Assembly (NCBI RefSeq): GCF_015706575.1
Contig: NW_024037072.1
Location: forward strand, 15,129,162 to 15,193,161
Reading direction: 5' to 3'
Origin: Patiria miniata
Lineage: Eukaryota > Echinodermata > Asteroidea > Valvatida > Asterinidae
Length of the DNA stretch: 64,000 bases
The notes beneath the pieces are model-generated. The model was not told the origin of the DNA. It was given only the letters and a program-made list of their open reading frames with translations, and ran no database searches. Positions 13,101 to 22,384 of the stretch are shown here, in pieces; the first letter of the stretch is position 1; each line of letters opens with the position of its first letter. The position numbers and the translations under genes are program-made.

Positions 13101-16100
13101 CTCCAAAAAAACACATTTTCTTTAAATTGGCTCAAATATTCACATGTGTCTAGAGGTAGCAGAACCATCCCTGCGAAATTCAGCTCGCTACAACCAGTTT
13201 CCAGACAGAAAACCAAGATTATAGATTTCCATAGTTTGTTTATAATACATAACAACCCCAGGCAAGTCTTGAACCCAAAACCCGCAGAATTACCCGCAGC
13301 CCGCAAATTACTCACAGACCATGAGTTCAATGCCCCAGACCATAAGGCCATGGTACTCAGTACGAAGACAATATTTTGTGTGTGCTTATTCGGAGTGAAA
13401 TACATCGATCATGTGTACTTTACGTCATATGAACGCGCATAAGCATGCCCCACTCAATACGTCCCTCCAACGCAGTTCTCATGAGTGGTCACAAAGCTCA
13501 ATCTCCTGTCCATGCACAGACTCAATAGTACCCACTGCTACAATGGAGCAGTCTGGTGATATTCTGTCAGTAATTGATAATCAATAATCAATATTTACCT
13601 GAGTTTCTCCATGCTGGGGCAGACTCTCCTCAGGGCAGAAAGTTTCATCAGTGTCTCCAAGGAAACGGATAATGTCCTCCTCTCCAGCTCCTCCTGCTCC
13701 TCTGCCGTTCCTGCATCACCTGACCTAGTCACATGATTTATACTGTCCTGTGCCTCTGCCTCCTCAACCTCCTCTGTCGCTCCTGAATCACCTGACCTAG
13801 TCACATGATCTGTACTGTCCTGCTCCTCTGCCTCCTCAACCTTCTCTGTCCTTCTTGTATCACCTGACCTAGTCACATGATCTGTACTGTCCTGCTCCTC
13901 TGCCTCCTCAACCTCCTCTGCCGTTCCTACATCACCTGACCTAATCACATGATTTATACTGTCCTGCTCCTCTGCCTCCTCAACCTCCTGTGTCCTTCCT
14001 GAATCACCTGACCTAGTCACATGATCTGTACTGTCCTGCTCCTCAACCTTCTGTATTGTTCCTGCATCACCTGACCTAGTCACATGATCTGTACTGTCCT
14101 GCTCCTCTGCCTCCTCAACCTCCTCTGTCGTTCCTGCATCACCTGACCTAGTCACATGATCTGTACTGTCCTCCTGCTCCTCAACCTTCTGGGTTGTTCC
14201 TGCATCACCTGACCTAGTCACATGATCTGTACTGTCCTCCTGCTCCTCAACCTTCTGTGTTGTTCCTGCATCACCTGACCTTGTCACATGATCTGTACCA
14301 TTCTCCTGCTCCTCAGCCCCCTCAATATCCTCTGTCGTTCCTGCATCACCTGTCCTGGTCACATGATCTTCACCATCCTCCTCTCTCTCCGAGTAACTCT
14401 GCCCAGCAGTGTGCCAAAACCTCTTGAGGTAGAACATGGCCTCATTCAAGATTTGCTCTTCAGTTGTCGTGGTGATCACACGGTGTGGGTATTTGACTTC
14501 ACAGACCTGCATTAAACATTTCACAACCACCTTTGTTATTTCGGTACAAATTATTTTCTTTCTCTACTTACTGACGATTCTTGAAATGAACAGTGTTGTA
14601 GCTGAGTCCATCACGTCTCGGGTCCAAAGTGAATCACAAATCCTTTTACAAGTCAAGTAACAAGTAACAGGGGATGAACAATGTCAAAGGAATTCTTTTG
14701 TCACACTGTATTTGAATAGTTTGTGACTTGGCCTGGAACTGGAGGGCTTGTGATAGACTTTTGATGGACTTGCAGGGACTTGACTACAGCACTGAAACTT
14801 AACCCTTAACTCCTAAGGGTGATTAACTAGAAACCTTTCTCATCCTTAACTGTGCACATAAACAGTTGGACTCTGTTTATTTGTGGTATGCCTAATCCCA
14901 CGTAAAGCACAGTCAGCTTACTAGTGCATGTACTCATCCTTACAGATTCCAACAAACCCTGGCGTTGGATTTGGCTGGTTGGGGATCATTAGGGTTAAGG
15001 GTTGTGCATGGAAGCCTTGCATAAGTACACCTCAGACTGTTAAAAAGAGTGATAAGAGACACTGGGATGGCACTATTGCTACTTGTCAAGTTTATTTTGA
15101 ATAGTGTATATAGCAACTCAAATTTGCCAATGGAGACATTTGAAAACAGTGGTGACCTTACATTTTGATAGCATCAAAGTATTAAAGATGTGTGGCTCGA
15201 TCAAGCTCTTCAAAATGTAGATTTTTTTTCTCAACAAACGTTCAATTTTGATGTTTTGAGTAAAAACCGTTATTTTTTCCAATTTGAGCATCTGCAACCC
15301 ACTGAAAAAGGGCTTTCATTTTGCACATTAATGAACCCACCCTGCAAGAGCTGAATTATTGTCAGGAATAATTTGAATTTTGTAAAGAAAAATCTCAATA
15401 ACTAAACATCAGTGGATTTTTTCCTACGATGTCTCATTCAAAAGTGACTAACTTTTACATTGCTAAAAAACTAGCAATTGAAAAACCCAAATCGATTTTC
15501 GGGCTGAGACTCGAAATAAATAGCATGGGGAATACATCTTTAGGAAGGAAGAAGTTTGTAATGTAATGTGAACACACTTAACGCAGAAACAGGATACCGT
15601 ACAAACACTTGCCAGGTTATATGGTGTTTGAGGGCTACTGCAGTCAAGCTGTCTGCTGCCCTCTTGTGGTGATGCCATGCAAGTAAAGACCGCCATCTGT
15701 GTACAGCAGCCTAGGTGCTCCGTGCCTGGGGGTCCGGCCCCAATGCCCTCATAGGTCACAGTGTAACCATAGTCACTGGCAACTTTATTGCCCCTGGTGA
15801 TGTCAAAGGAATCACATTTAACAACTGAGACACTGGACATTTTTAAAGCCAGAGTCCATCATTTGCAGCTATCCAAAAAGTAACTGGTGTAACTATTGTT
15901 GAAAAACATACTTGGTTGAAAGATAGTAAGGGAACTAAACTCCCTGTGAAATTATTCTTTCTGGAAAGCTGTCATTTTGAAGAAATCAACGAAAGAAGGC
16001 CTTTCCAAGAAGCACCGTTGGAAATTTATTCGGTGAAACGCGCGCGCGCTTGCTATAATTCGTCGGATTGGTGTGCGACATCGCGTAGCTGCAGTCGGCT

Positions 16101-19100
16101 CAGTGAGAACGTATCTCGGACGCTGAATTCAGGCCCAATTCAAAACATGACTCAGCAACTGTTGATTTGAAATCGAGATCCTAGAATGTTGTTTTTCTCG
16201 AAATATACAGCTGAAGCTGAGCTGAAACTTCATCAGGTTGGTTGTTCAGCACCCTTCTTCAGATTTTGAGCACTTTTGTTGCTTCAAACGAACAAAATGC
16301 ACAAATTACAAATGATGGACTATACCTTTAAAGGGAATATACATCATTTGCTTTTGCTGTAATTTTCAGAAATGGATGGAATTGGGGGGTTGGAAATATA
16401 TAGCAAATATAGTTACACTGACTTTTTTGAGGTTTTGGGTTCGAAAATGCTATAAAAACCAAGAAAAACAATAATTTTCCTGTAGTCTGGTTCCCCGACT
16501 CCATTTAAGAAGAAACAAAGCAGTTTACATATATTGGGGAATTGTAAGGTCAGGGAACCAGTCTAGCTGGCTTGTACCCGTTCATAGGTGTGTAATCGAT
16601 TGCAAACAAGTGCGATGGTCAACTGGGGCCAGTATTTGAAAAAAAGCCAGTTTTTTCCAACGCTGATCGGCCGATCAGCGTTGGAAATTGATACAAAAAT
16701 ACCACTTTTCTTGAAAATGACATTATACCAGGTGCCATGATTTTACAGGATGCTTTACACTGTCATTCACTAACAGTCCAGCAAGGTATTTCAAAATGAT
16801 TTGGTAGTTTTATTTTTTGATGTTTGCAAATGTTGTATTTTCCCTTTAAGGATATATTATATTCGACAACACCTGAATATTCCCCTTCATCTGATTGGTA
16901 CATTGTTCATACCATGTCATTGCATTATTCCTCCCAACCCACGGCAACGCTGCACTGCTAAAATAGAAGTTCTATTCCACGGTAAATAGAAGTCCCATTG
17001 CACAGTCACATGGTCTGTGGCTCTGACCAATCAGACGATAAGGATTCTTTCAAGTGTAGTATAAAGCAAACAATGAATGTTTCACATTCCTGTAATGGAA
17101 AGAATCATATTATTCGGTAACAGATGGAATGTTCCATTTCACTTGGCTTCGCCTCGTGGAATACAACATTCCATCTGTCACTTCATGAAATTATTCCTAC
17201 GACTGCACTCATAATCATTTGTTTCTTGTATGTTTATTGATTGCTTTGAGTGTTATAGTAAAACCAGTCTCCCAAGGTGATCCATTGAGAATTCTATTTT
17301 CCTTGTAGGCTTGTCTCAAAAAGTGGACCAGACTTGTTAAACTATACTAGCTTAGGTGTGAGCAGAGATAGTCAAAATATGGTTAACCGTAGTTCTCAAG
17401 CTTGTTCAGGGGTAAAGCAGGCTGCGTATTTTTTATTCCTAGGAGGGTTAGGGGCAATGTCATGAATAATTCATGTTTATCCATGAGAACGGACAATGAC
17501 ATCAACAGCATTGTTGTTAGTTACTCAACTAGTTACAATACATTAAAGCATTTTAAAGAACGGTTGTCGTCGAGCTACCACACAGTAGCCTAGTGGATAG
17601 CGAGATGAGCTATGAATACAAAGATCCCTGGTTCGAATCCACGTCGTCGCTGCTCATTTTCATCAGCTATTTTTCTTCTCCAAATTTATCACTGAGATAA
17701 TTTTAAATAAAGGGGAAAATAGAACGAGAACCTAAGTCTTGCAATGATTCAAAGGAAAAACTGAATTATTCATGACATTGCCCCTAACCCTCCTAGGAAA
17801 AAAAATACGCAAGCAGGCTGGTTATAAGTCCCTCCATTATTTTTTAGAGATTTTGAAACAGAAGGAGGCTGAATCAAGCCAGTTTCAAAGCTAGAACTCT
17901 TTCCTCTTTTTCATGTTGGATTTATAACCAATTCACTGCATTACAAACAGCAGTGTAACATTGACTATCAGTCAATTGATATCAACTGACTGATGTTTAA
18001 CAAAACTTCATTCCCCCAACTCTAAATCCCTTCCCTACAAAAAAAGAGAGAAATGTACTAGTCAAGTCCTTACAAATAATCACAATCACAAGTCATCAAA
18101 AGTCATCCAGTGTCAAGTCTGGTGACAAGCTATTCAAATGTACCGTGACAAAGGAATCGGTTGCCAATTTTCATCCCTTTAGTTGTGACCTAACATACTT
18201 GTGATTTAATAATAATAATAATATTGGCTTCTTGCATGGCACTCATGTCTGTCATGAAGTGACATTCCTGGCGCTCCAATATTACCCTGGCTTTACCACG
18301 GCTGCCATAATGGCGCTCAAGCATTGAAGGAATTTCTTCCTACCAGGTACCCATTTACTACACCTGGGTGGAGAGAGGCAATTGTAGTAAAGTGCCTTGC
18401 CAAAGAGCACAAGCACCATGTTCCCAGCAGGATTCGAACCCATGTGCCATGGCAAACGAGTCGAACACAGTAACCATTGGATCTCAGCACCTGAATTGTG
18501 ATTGACTTAATTGTGACGTGACTTGCGATTTGACTTGTGAACGACGTTTGACCAGCCGAGTTGACCAGACTTGTAATTGACTTGTGACTGAATTGTGATT
18601 TGACTTGTAATTGACTTTTGACCTAAATTATGATTTGACTTTGTGACCTGACTTTTGATTGACTTGTGATTTGTCTAGTGACCACACCCACCATGACTGG
18701 AATTCCTCCCTGCTCCATTCAAACTTGTGATCTGGATGTCGGAAACCTTGAAAATCTGGAAACAGGACGTTGAAGTCAGCGTTGGGTGTGGTAAAGACTA
18801 CGGTCCGCGGCCGCATGTATCCGAACAAGACCTCCGGGAGTGCAGCTAAGGTGTCTGGATACAAATGCTCAACACTGTGTTAGGAAATACGAATCAAAAT
18901 GGGAAAATATACAAGTGCAGTTATCAAATCATTCATGAGTGAATCACAAGTGAATCAAAATTCTGGTGGTGAGGAATTTGGACTGAACTTAAAGCTAGAG
19001 TCCATCATTTGCAGCTATCCGAAAAGTAACTGGCGTAATTATTGTTGAAAAACATTCTTGGTTGAAAGATAGTAAGGGGACTCAACTCCCTGTAAAGTTA

Positions 19101-21696
19101 TTCCTCTTAGCAAGCTGTCATTTTGAAGAAATCAACAAAAGAATGCCTTTTCAACGGTGCTTCTTAAGACGCACCGTAGGAAATTTAAATTAGTAGTTCG
19201 TTTTGTTATTCGGCAAAGTGCGCGCAAGCATTGGCACGATGCACACGTGCTCGCGGTTGCTATAATTCGTCGAATCAGTGCGCGATATCGCGTAGCTGCA
19301 ATCAGCTCAGTAAGAAAGTGTCTCGGGCGCTGAATTCAGGCCCAATTCAAAACATGATTCAGCAACTTTTGATTTGAAATCGAGATCCTAGAAAGCTGTT
19401 TTTTTTTCTCGGGATATACAGCTGACGCTGAGCTGAAACTTCATCAGGTTAGTTGTTCAGTACCCTTCTTCAGATTTTGAGCACGTTTGTTGCTTCAAAC
19501 GAACAAAATGCACAAATTACAAATGATGGACTTTATCTTTAACAAAGGATCACCTTTGTCAGAGTTGATTTTCGAACATGGATTGACATGTGATGACTTG
19601 TTATACTACCAATACAGTCCAAATTGCAGATCCTTTTGTGTGTACTGGTCATTTGTCAAAATCCCCCCCCCCCCCCCCCCATAAAAAAACACAAAATTTT
19701 ATTGAAGGACTTAGCTTGGTCAAGGTGAACTTACATTTCTACGCAGAGGGCTAGGTCATATCCCAGCATCCTGTGGTCCTTCTTGCTGATGGATCCTTCG
19801 TACAGGCTGACAGTAAACGGATGGGAGCGGGGATGCAGGTACTCGCACATGAGAGGTTTGGCAAGGTATCTGGCAAGGAATGACAGTCAGTGGGAAAATG
19901 GTTTGATGAGACAATTTTATTTACAATCAAAGGGCATTAAACTTCCTACAGCAAATAAAAACTGTTTCCCGTTCAGAGAACACACTTCTTTCAAAGTTGT
20001 GGGGACCACTTCCAGTTTATATCCAATGAATTTTTCCTAAAAATAGAAAACTACACAATAATATGGTCTGGGCCAGTTCAAGATCTTAGCTTCACATGTC
20101 CGTACAATTCTGTTGGTAACGTCACATAGGAGGCTGCGACTTTCAACAACTTTAAGTGTGCTGTAATAAGGGGATAAGAGTCAGACTGGGACCCGGGGTG
20201 CTCTGAAATGTGCTTAACTAAATCAGGCCAACTTTACTCACTCTGCGGCCAGCAAATTTCTCCAAATATTCAATTGGGCAAAGAAAAGGTCCTCAGTATT
20301 TCACCAACTAAGTTTGCAGACTCAATTCAATGTTTAAAGGAGACATTTCTTCAATATTTTGCACATGAGAGGGAATAATAATAATAATAATACAGAGTAT
20401 TTATAACGCGCTCTACCAAGATCACAGCGCCTAACAAAAGGGGGAGAAAAAAACAAGGGAAGTAAAGTGATTTCAAAATGAGCGTAAAGACTAGACTGGT
20501 ACATGTCCAAACATGGTCCAACTATTTGAAAAGATTGACCTCTTCATTCAGTGTCATTAGTCTGGTGGCTGACTATGGAGAAATGTGTTGTAAATAGAGA
20601 CTTGTTCCCGGTTCGTGCCACATATTTCTTTTGGCACAGTTGACTGGTGCAGTACTGAAGCGGTGTTGGACTGGTTGTTTCAGGTGCCAGTCTATTTTAT
20701 TGTATTGCATGTTTTCAGTACCTTTAAAGGGAATGTACATCATTGGTTTTTGATGCAATTTTCAGAAATGAACTATTTGAGGGGTTAGTATATATAGATC
20801 AAATATTGACTCAGCTTGACCACTTTACCTTTAAGCTGTAAATGAATCCACGTTTTTAAAAATCTCTACGTACTTGTGAGATTGTAGGATGTCTGCGTCA
20901 ATATCGACTCCAGTGAGCTGTTCCAGACACTGCTCCTGCTTGAGCTGCCTCAGCAAGCTGCACTCCCCGCAACCCATGTCAAGAACCTTGGGCAAATAGA
21001 AAAAATGTTACATACCGGTACATATGACTTGCAATATAAAATGCATACCACAGCACTATACCCCAGCCAGTACTTGCCAATGGCTCCTATTGGTTGGAAG
21101 TTTTAATATTTGCATATTCTCATTTGCATATAATAGAGCACTGCCTTCTTTGGTAATGATTGGGCAGTGTTGTCGCTGTGTGTCATATATACTTTGTGTC
21201 ATGGCAACAAGCATATGTGGAGTGAATTATAAACAGTGTCGAAATTAAGTGCCAATACAGCTAGACTATTAAATTCCTGAGTGAAGTATCTACTATGGCG
21301 TGGTAACATCACATGGCTATCATGTGTCTTCATCAATGTACTTTCCAGTTGCTGTCATGTCATGACGGCCATCTTAGACATGGCAGCTGTTAGTTTAAAA
21401 ATATCACAATCAAATGAAAATTAACAAATAACAAGGGTTTCTCTCACCAAGTGTTTAAAAATCCAGACAAGAAACATGTTATTCATTTTTATTTTACTTG
21501 GCCCAAGGATACAAAAGCTTAACCTAGGGCAGGACGGCTCCGGGTCAAGGAATTGCACCGTAGAAATAAACTTTCCAGTATCTTATTCATAAAAAAACAA
21601 ACAAAAACACTTACCTTTTGGGGTTGTAATTTCTTGACCATGTTTTTCATTGCAATGTACCGTTGCACACATACTGGGGGAGTAAACTTCAGATCA
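9900..21696 (-). CDS. HENMT1: HENMT1/HEN1 small-RNA 2'-O-methyltransferase (lacks only its first coding exon here)
   Basis: It methylates the 3'-terminal 2'-OH of piRNAs and related small RNAs using S-adenosylmethionine. Seven exons join in phase: 21615-21696, 20874-20986, 19735-19869, 18692-18874, 15607-15793, 13599-14506 and 9900-10107, together about 605 codons. Recognisable parts in order are FTPPVCVQRY near the N-terminus, the SAM-binding motif VLDMGCGECSLL plus VGVDID-like GVDID, the metal-binding CVEIVEHL (Glu, Glu, His) formed across an exon junction, PDHKFEW (fourth metal ligand His), and GYTVTYEGIG...CTQMAVF. These match animal HENMT1 in order and spacing. The distal C-terminus, VSLETLMKLSALRRVCPSMEKLREVLASCDSFSISDDG, also resembles it. 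The protein is much longer than the roughly 390 residues of mammals because of a ten-unit repeat in exon 13599-14506. The initiator exon was not found; it should lie between 21.7 and about 22.4 kb or further upstream. Confidence 0.95.
10368..10899 (-). mobile_element. TTAA-flanked MITE, family B (inverted copy)
   Basis: It is bounded by TTAA at 10368-10371 and 10896-10899, with ends AGGGAAAATACAACATTTGC and the reverse complement of AGGGAATGTACATCATTGGC. The whole element aligns in inverted orientation to 16328-16849. It has a central near-perfect 34-bp palindrome at 10529-10562. TTAA duplication with AGGG ends suggests a Kolobok- or piggyBac-type non-autonomous element; no transposase is present. 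Confidence 0.85.
11013..11280. repeat. Two-unit tandem repeat, period about 146 bp
   Basis: Both units contain 'ttaacctttaactcaccacg' and 'aacttgcctgtacccaaggg' in the same order. The second unit is slightly diverged, with changes in the GACCTTTGACC-like segment. It lies in a HENMT1 intron. Confidence 0.9.
11948..11984. repeat. GTGCACAC microsatellite
   Basis: A run of (GTGCACAC)-type repeats, alternating purine-pyrimidine, in a HENMT1 intron. Confidence 0.85.
12545..13230. repeat. Degenerate tandem repeat, period roughly 200 bp
   Basis: The order 'CAGT(A/T)TCCAGTGAG' or 'CAACCAGTTTC', 'AACCAAGA', 'CCATATCCAGCATCATCC', 'AAAAGTCAAATTT', 'CACTTGAATATTCACA' recurs three to four times with increasing divergence. 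Unit starts are near 12550, 12755, 12995 and 13180. The intronic copies have no coding potential. Confidence 0.75.
13599..14506 (-). CDS. HENMT1: HENMT1 large repeat-bearing exon
   Basis: The acceptor AG is at 14508-14507 ('aatgcag') and the donor GTAAAT starts at 13598. It begins VCEVKYPHRV with EEQILNEAMFYLKRF, corresponding to the YPSLQQERFFKLV region of the human protein. It then runs through ten acidic repeats and resumes recognisable sequence, VSLETLMKLSALRRVCPSMEKLR. At 908 bp it is unusually long for this gene. An alternative acceptor 'gaag' a few bases downstream would pair with a donor two bases earlier in the previous exon. Confidence 0.92.
13690..14395 (-). repeat. Coding minisatellite in HENMT1 (ten units of 21-24 codons)
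   Basis: The - strand encodes ten repeats of DSTDHVTRSGDAGTTEEVEE plus AEEQ-like linkers. Units are 20-odd residues, and all length differences are multiples of three, so the frame is kept throughout. On the + strand the marker 'acctagtcacatgat' (with variants) recurs ten times. The array is acidic and probably disordered. Confidence 0.95.
14620..14790. repeat. ACTTGTGA-family repeat, inverted copy
   Basis: It shares 'gatgaacaatgtcaaaggaa', '..gaatagtttgtgacttg' and 'gggcttgtgat' with the reverse complement of the copies at 3950 and 39245. It lies just upstream of the large HENMT1 exon. Confidence 0.7.
14799..14998. mobile_element. Short TTAACCCT-ended MITE (probable)
   Basis: The left end is TTAACCCTTAACTCCTAAGG and the right end ATTAGGGTTAAGGG. 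This gives TTAA-bordered, short imperfect inverted repeats about 200 bp apart. It resembles the larger element at 42652-43067. Confidence 0.5.
15607..15793 (-). CDS. HENMT1: HENMT1 exon with the GYTVTYEGIG...CTQMAVF block
   Basis: The acceptor 'atcaccag' precedes 15793, and the split Trp codon (TG|G) joins FQSW to GNKVASDYGYTV. The sequence YEGIGAGPPGTEHLGCCTQ matches FTGVGEPPAGAENVGYCTQ of vertebrate HENMT1. The 3' end is uncertain by two bases: donor GTTTGT after 15607 (phase 0) or GTGTTT after 15609 (phase 1). A MITE begins about 50 bp upstream of the acceptor. Confidence 0.9.
15843..16331. mobile_element. TTAA-flanked MITE, family A, copy 1
   Basis: It starts TTAAAGCCAGAGTCCATCAT and ends with 'caaatgatggactataccttt' into TTAA, an inverted repeat of about 20 bp. 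It is about 85-90% similar by eye to 18989-19542. There is no open reading frame of note. Its right TTAA (16328-16331) is also the left TTAA of the family B element that follows. It begins about 50 bp upstream of a HENMT1 splice acceptor. Confidence 0.9.
16328..16849 (+). mobile_element. TTAA-flanked MITE, family B, copy 2
   Basis: Ends are TTAA-AGGGAATATACATCATTTGC and its near reverse complement before TTAA at 16846-16849. The centre is a perfect 34-bp palindrome (16654-16687; half-site TTTCCAACGCTGATCGG). It aligns in inverted orientation to 10368-10899. Confidence 0.9.
17417..17818. mobile_element. Long-TIR foldback element enclosing a tRNA-like module
   Basis: The inverted arms (17417-17474 and 17762-17818) share about 57 bp, including CCTAGGAGGGTTAGGGGCAA and TGTCATGAATAATTCA. 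Between them, 17585-17640 has a Pol III A-box-like GTAGCCTAGTGG and a perfect B box GGTTCGAATCC. It could be a SINE inserted into a MITE, or a genuine composite family. It is intronic in HENMT1. Confidence 0.8.
18060..18690. repeat. ACTTGTGA-family repeat and GACTTGTGATT array, split by a SINE-like insertion
   Basis: The left part is 18060-18207 ('caagctattcaaatg' core). The right part, 18485-18690, is a degenerate 10-13 bp tandem of GACTTGTGATT. The array ends within a few bases of the HENMT1 donor at 18691. The insertion occupies 18208-18484. Confidence 0.8.
18208..18484 (-). mobile_element. SINE-like insertion with (AAT)n end
   Basis: It begins with an (AAT)n run. It contains 'gtaaagtgccttgccaaag' and, in reverse, a B-box-like GGTTCGAATCC ('ggattcgaacccatg'). 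This combination is common in tRNA-derived SINEs of marine invertebrates. The class is inferred from motifs. Confidence 0.65.
18692..18874 (-). CDS. HENMT1: HENMT1 exon with EH metal-site residues and PDHKFEW
   Basis: It encodes VEHLYPDTLAALPEVLFGY, then TTPNADFNVLFP and HPDHKFEWSREEFQSW. The Glu-His of the EH pair and the later His are metal ligands of HEN1 enzymes. Donor GTGGGT starts at 18691 and acceptor 'taacacag' ends at 18875. A GACTTGTGATT-type satellite begins only a few bases past the donor. Confidence 0.95.
18989..19542. mobile_element. TTAA-flanked MITE, family A, copy 2
   Basis: TTAA at 18989-18992 and 19539-19542 border inverted ends (AGCTAGAGTCCATCATTTG and its partner). It aligns along its length with 15843-16331, including 'attcaggcccaattcaaaac' and 'acagctgacgctgagctgaa'. 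It carries small extra segments relative to copy 1. It lies in the intron between HENMT1 exons at 18874 and 19735. Confidence 0.9.
19735..19869 (-). CDS. HENMT1: HENMT1 exon YLAKPLMCEYL...CVEI
   Basis: It encodes YLAKPLMCEYLHPRSHPF, then SLYEGSISKKDHRMLGYDLALCVE, ending in a split Ile codon (AT|T). It corresponds to [25 protein letters not shown] in the human protein. Donor is GTAAGT and acceptor 'ttgccag'. Both flanking phases fit the neighbouring exons. Confidence 0.95.
20377..20460. repeat. (AAT)n with retroposon-like 3' end
   Basis: An (ATA)n run is followed by 'cagagtatttataacgcgctc', a pattern common at the ends of non-LTR retroposon or SINE fragments. Only a short piece is present, so the class is uncertain. 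Confidence 0.4.
20724..20834 (+). mobile_element. Family B MITE fragment
   Basis: It starts TTAAAGGGAATGTACATCAT and follows family B for about 90 bp ('ttttcagaaatgaactat', 'ggggttagtatatata'). The rest of the element is missing. It lies about 40 bp from the HENMT1 donor after 20874. Confidence 0.75.
20874..20986 (-). CDS. HENMT1: HENMT1 exon with SAM-binding motif
   Basis: It encodes VLDMGCGECSLLRQLKQE, then LEQLTGVDIDADILQSHK. The DxGCG motif and the acidic residue after GVD are the classic SAM-binding loops I and II of class I methyltransferases. Donor is GTACGT and acceptor 'gcccaag'. Confidence 0.95.
21615..21696 (-). CDS. HENMT1: HENMT1 first recognised coding exon
   Basis: It encodes DLKFTPPVCVQRYIAMKNMVKKLQPQK and matches the FKPPLYRQRY...LVDQHEPKK region just before the SAM motif. 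Donor is GTAAGT. Acceptor 'catcatag' leaves one base, so the missing upstream coding exon must end in phase 2. There is no ATG in this exon before the conserved block, which confirms that an earlier exon exists. Confidence 0.92.
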
Positions 21697-22124
21697 CTAT
21701 GATGTAAAATATAAGACACAAGAATTAGGAATGTTATGTTTTAGTACAAAAGTTTATGTTTCTTTTTATTAAAGTGAAATCAAAAGAAACACAGTTTACT
21801 CAGAGATAGTTGAACCTTTTTGATGGGGGGGGGGGGGGGGGAGAGAGAGAGAGAGAGGGGCCAAGTGGACAAATTGGGAGGGGGGGTTCAAAAAAGATGT
21901 ATTTTTACAAAGTTCAAATTCCAAAAAGTCCACACATTTTAAACTACCAATGTGTAGGTATTACACCCCAGGCCCAACTCCAAACTATGTGATGTTGATA
22001 TTTAGCTCACATGAACCTTTCAGAGAAACTTTATGGAGATCAAACTGACTTTCTCTGTAATTTACATGGAAAATTGGTGTTTGTCGTTATCGGAATTAAC
22101 CAGACAAATCGCTCCACCAACTAA

Positions 22125-22290
22125 GAACGGCCATGCACCACCACCCACCACCACCCACCACCGCCGTGGTTTATGCCTTGCGATTCAGCGCACCGTGCGT
22201 GCTCACGGTACATCGTGTGGTGATCGCCATCTTTATTTTCGGGTCAAGTGTTGTCGCTGCGCTGTCATCGTCACGTCATTTTACCCCCAA
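22125..22290 (-). promoter_or_regulatory. Candidate HENMT1 promoter region
   Basis: This is a small CpG-richer island in AT-rich surroundings, upstream of the first recognised HENMT1 exon. On the - strand it has an AAAGATGGCG motif (22225-22234), which fits a YY1 site as often seen at start sites, and a CRE-like TGACGTGA just upstream. The transcription start and first coding exon are not resolved. Confidence 0.35.
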
Positions 22291-22384
22291 ATTTCCCTCA
22301 AAAAATCAAAACCCTGCCCTCTATCTATGACATACCTGTTTATTGAGAATGTCGCCAACTAGTTTGGAAGGTCCAATAATTTTA

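Noticed and set aside
13038..13442. Open frames on both strands
   Set aside because: They fall in degenerate tandem repeats of a HENMT1 intron, without splice logic or similarity.
22100..22240. Short ATG-led frames on the - strand as HENMT1 exon 1 (for example ATGTACCGTGAGCACGCACG)
   Set aside because: One fits the required phase, but its donor (GTGCGC) is poor and there is no similarity to support it.
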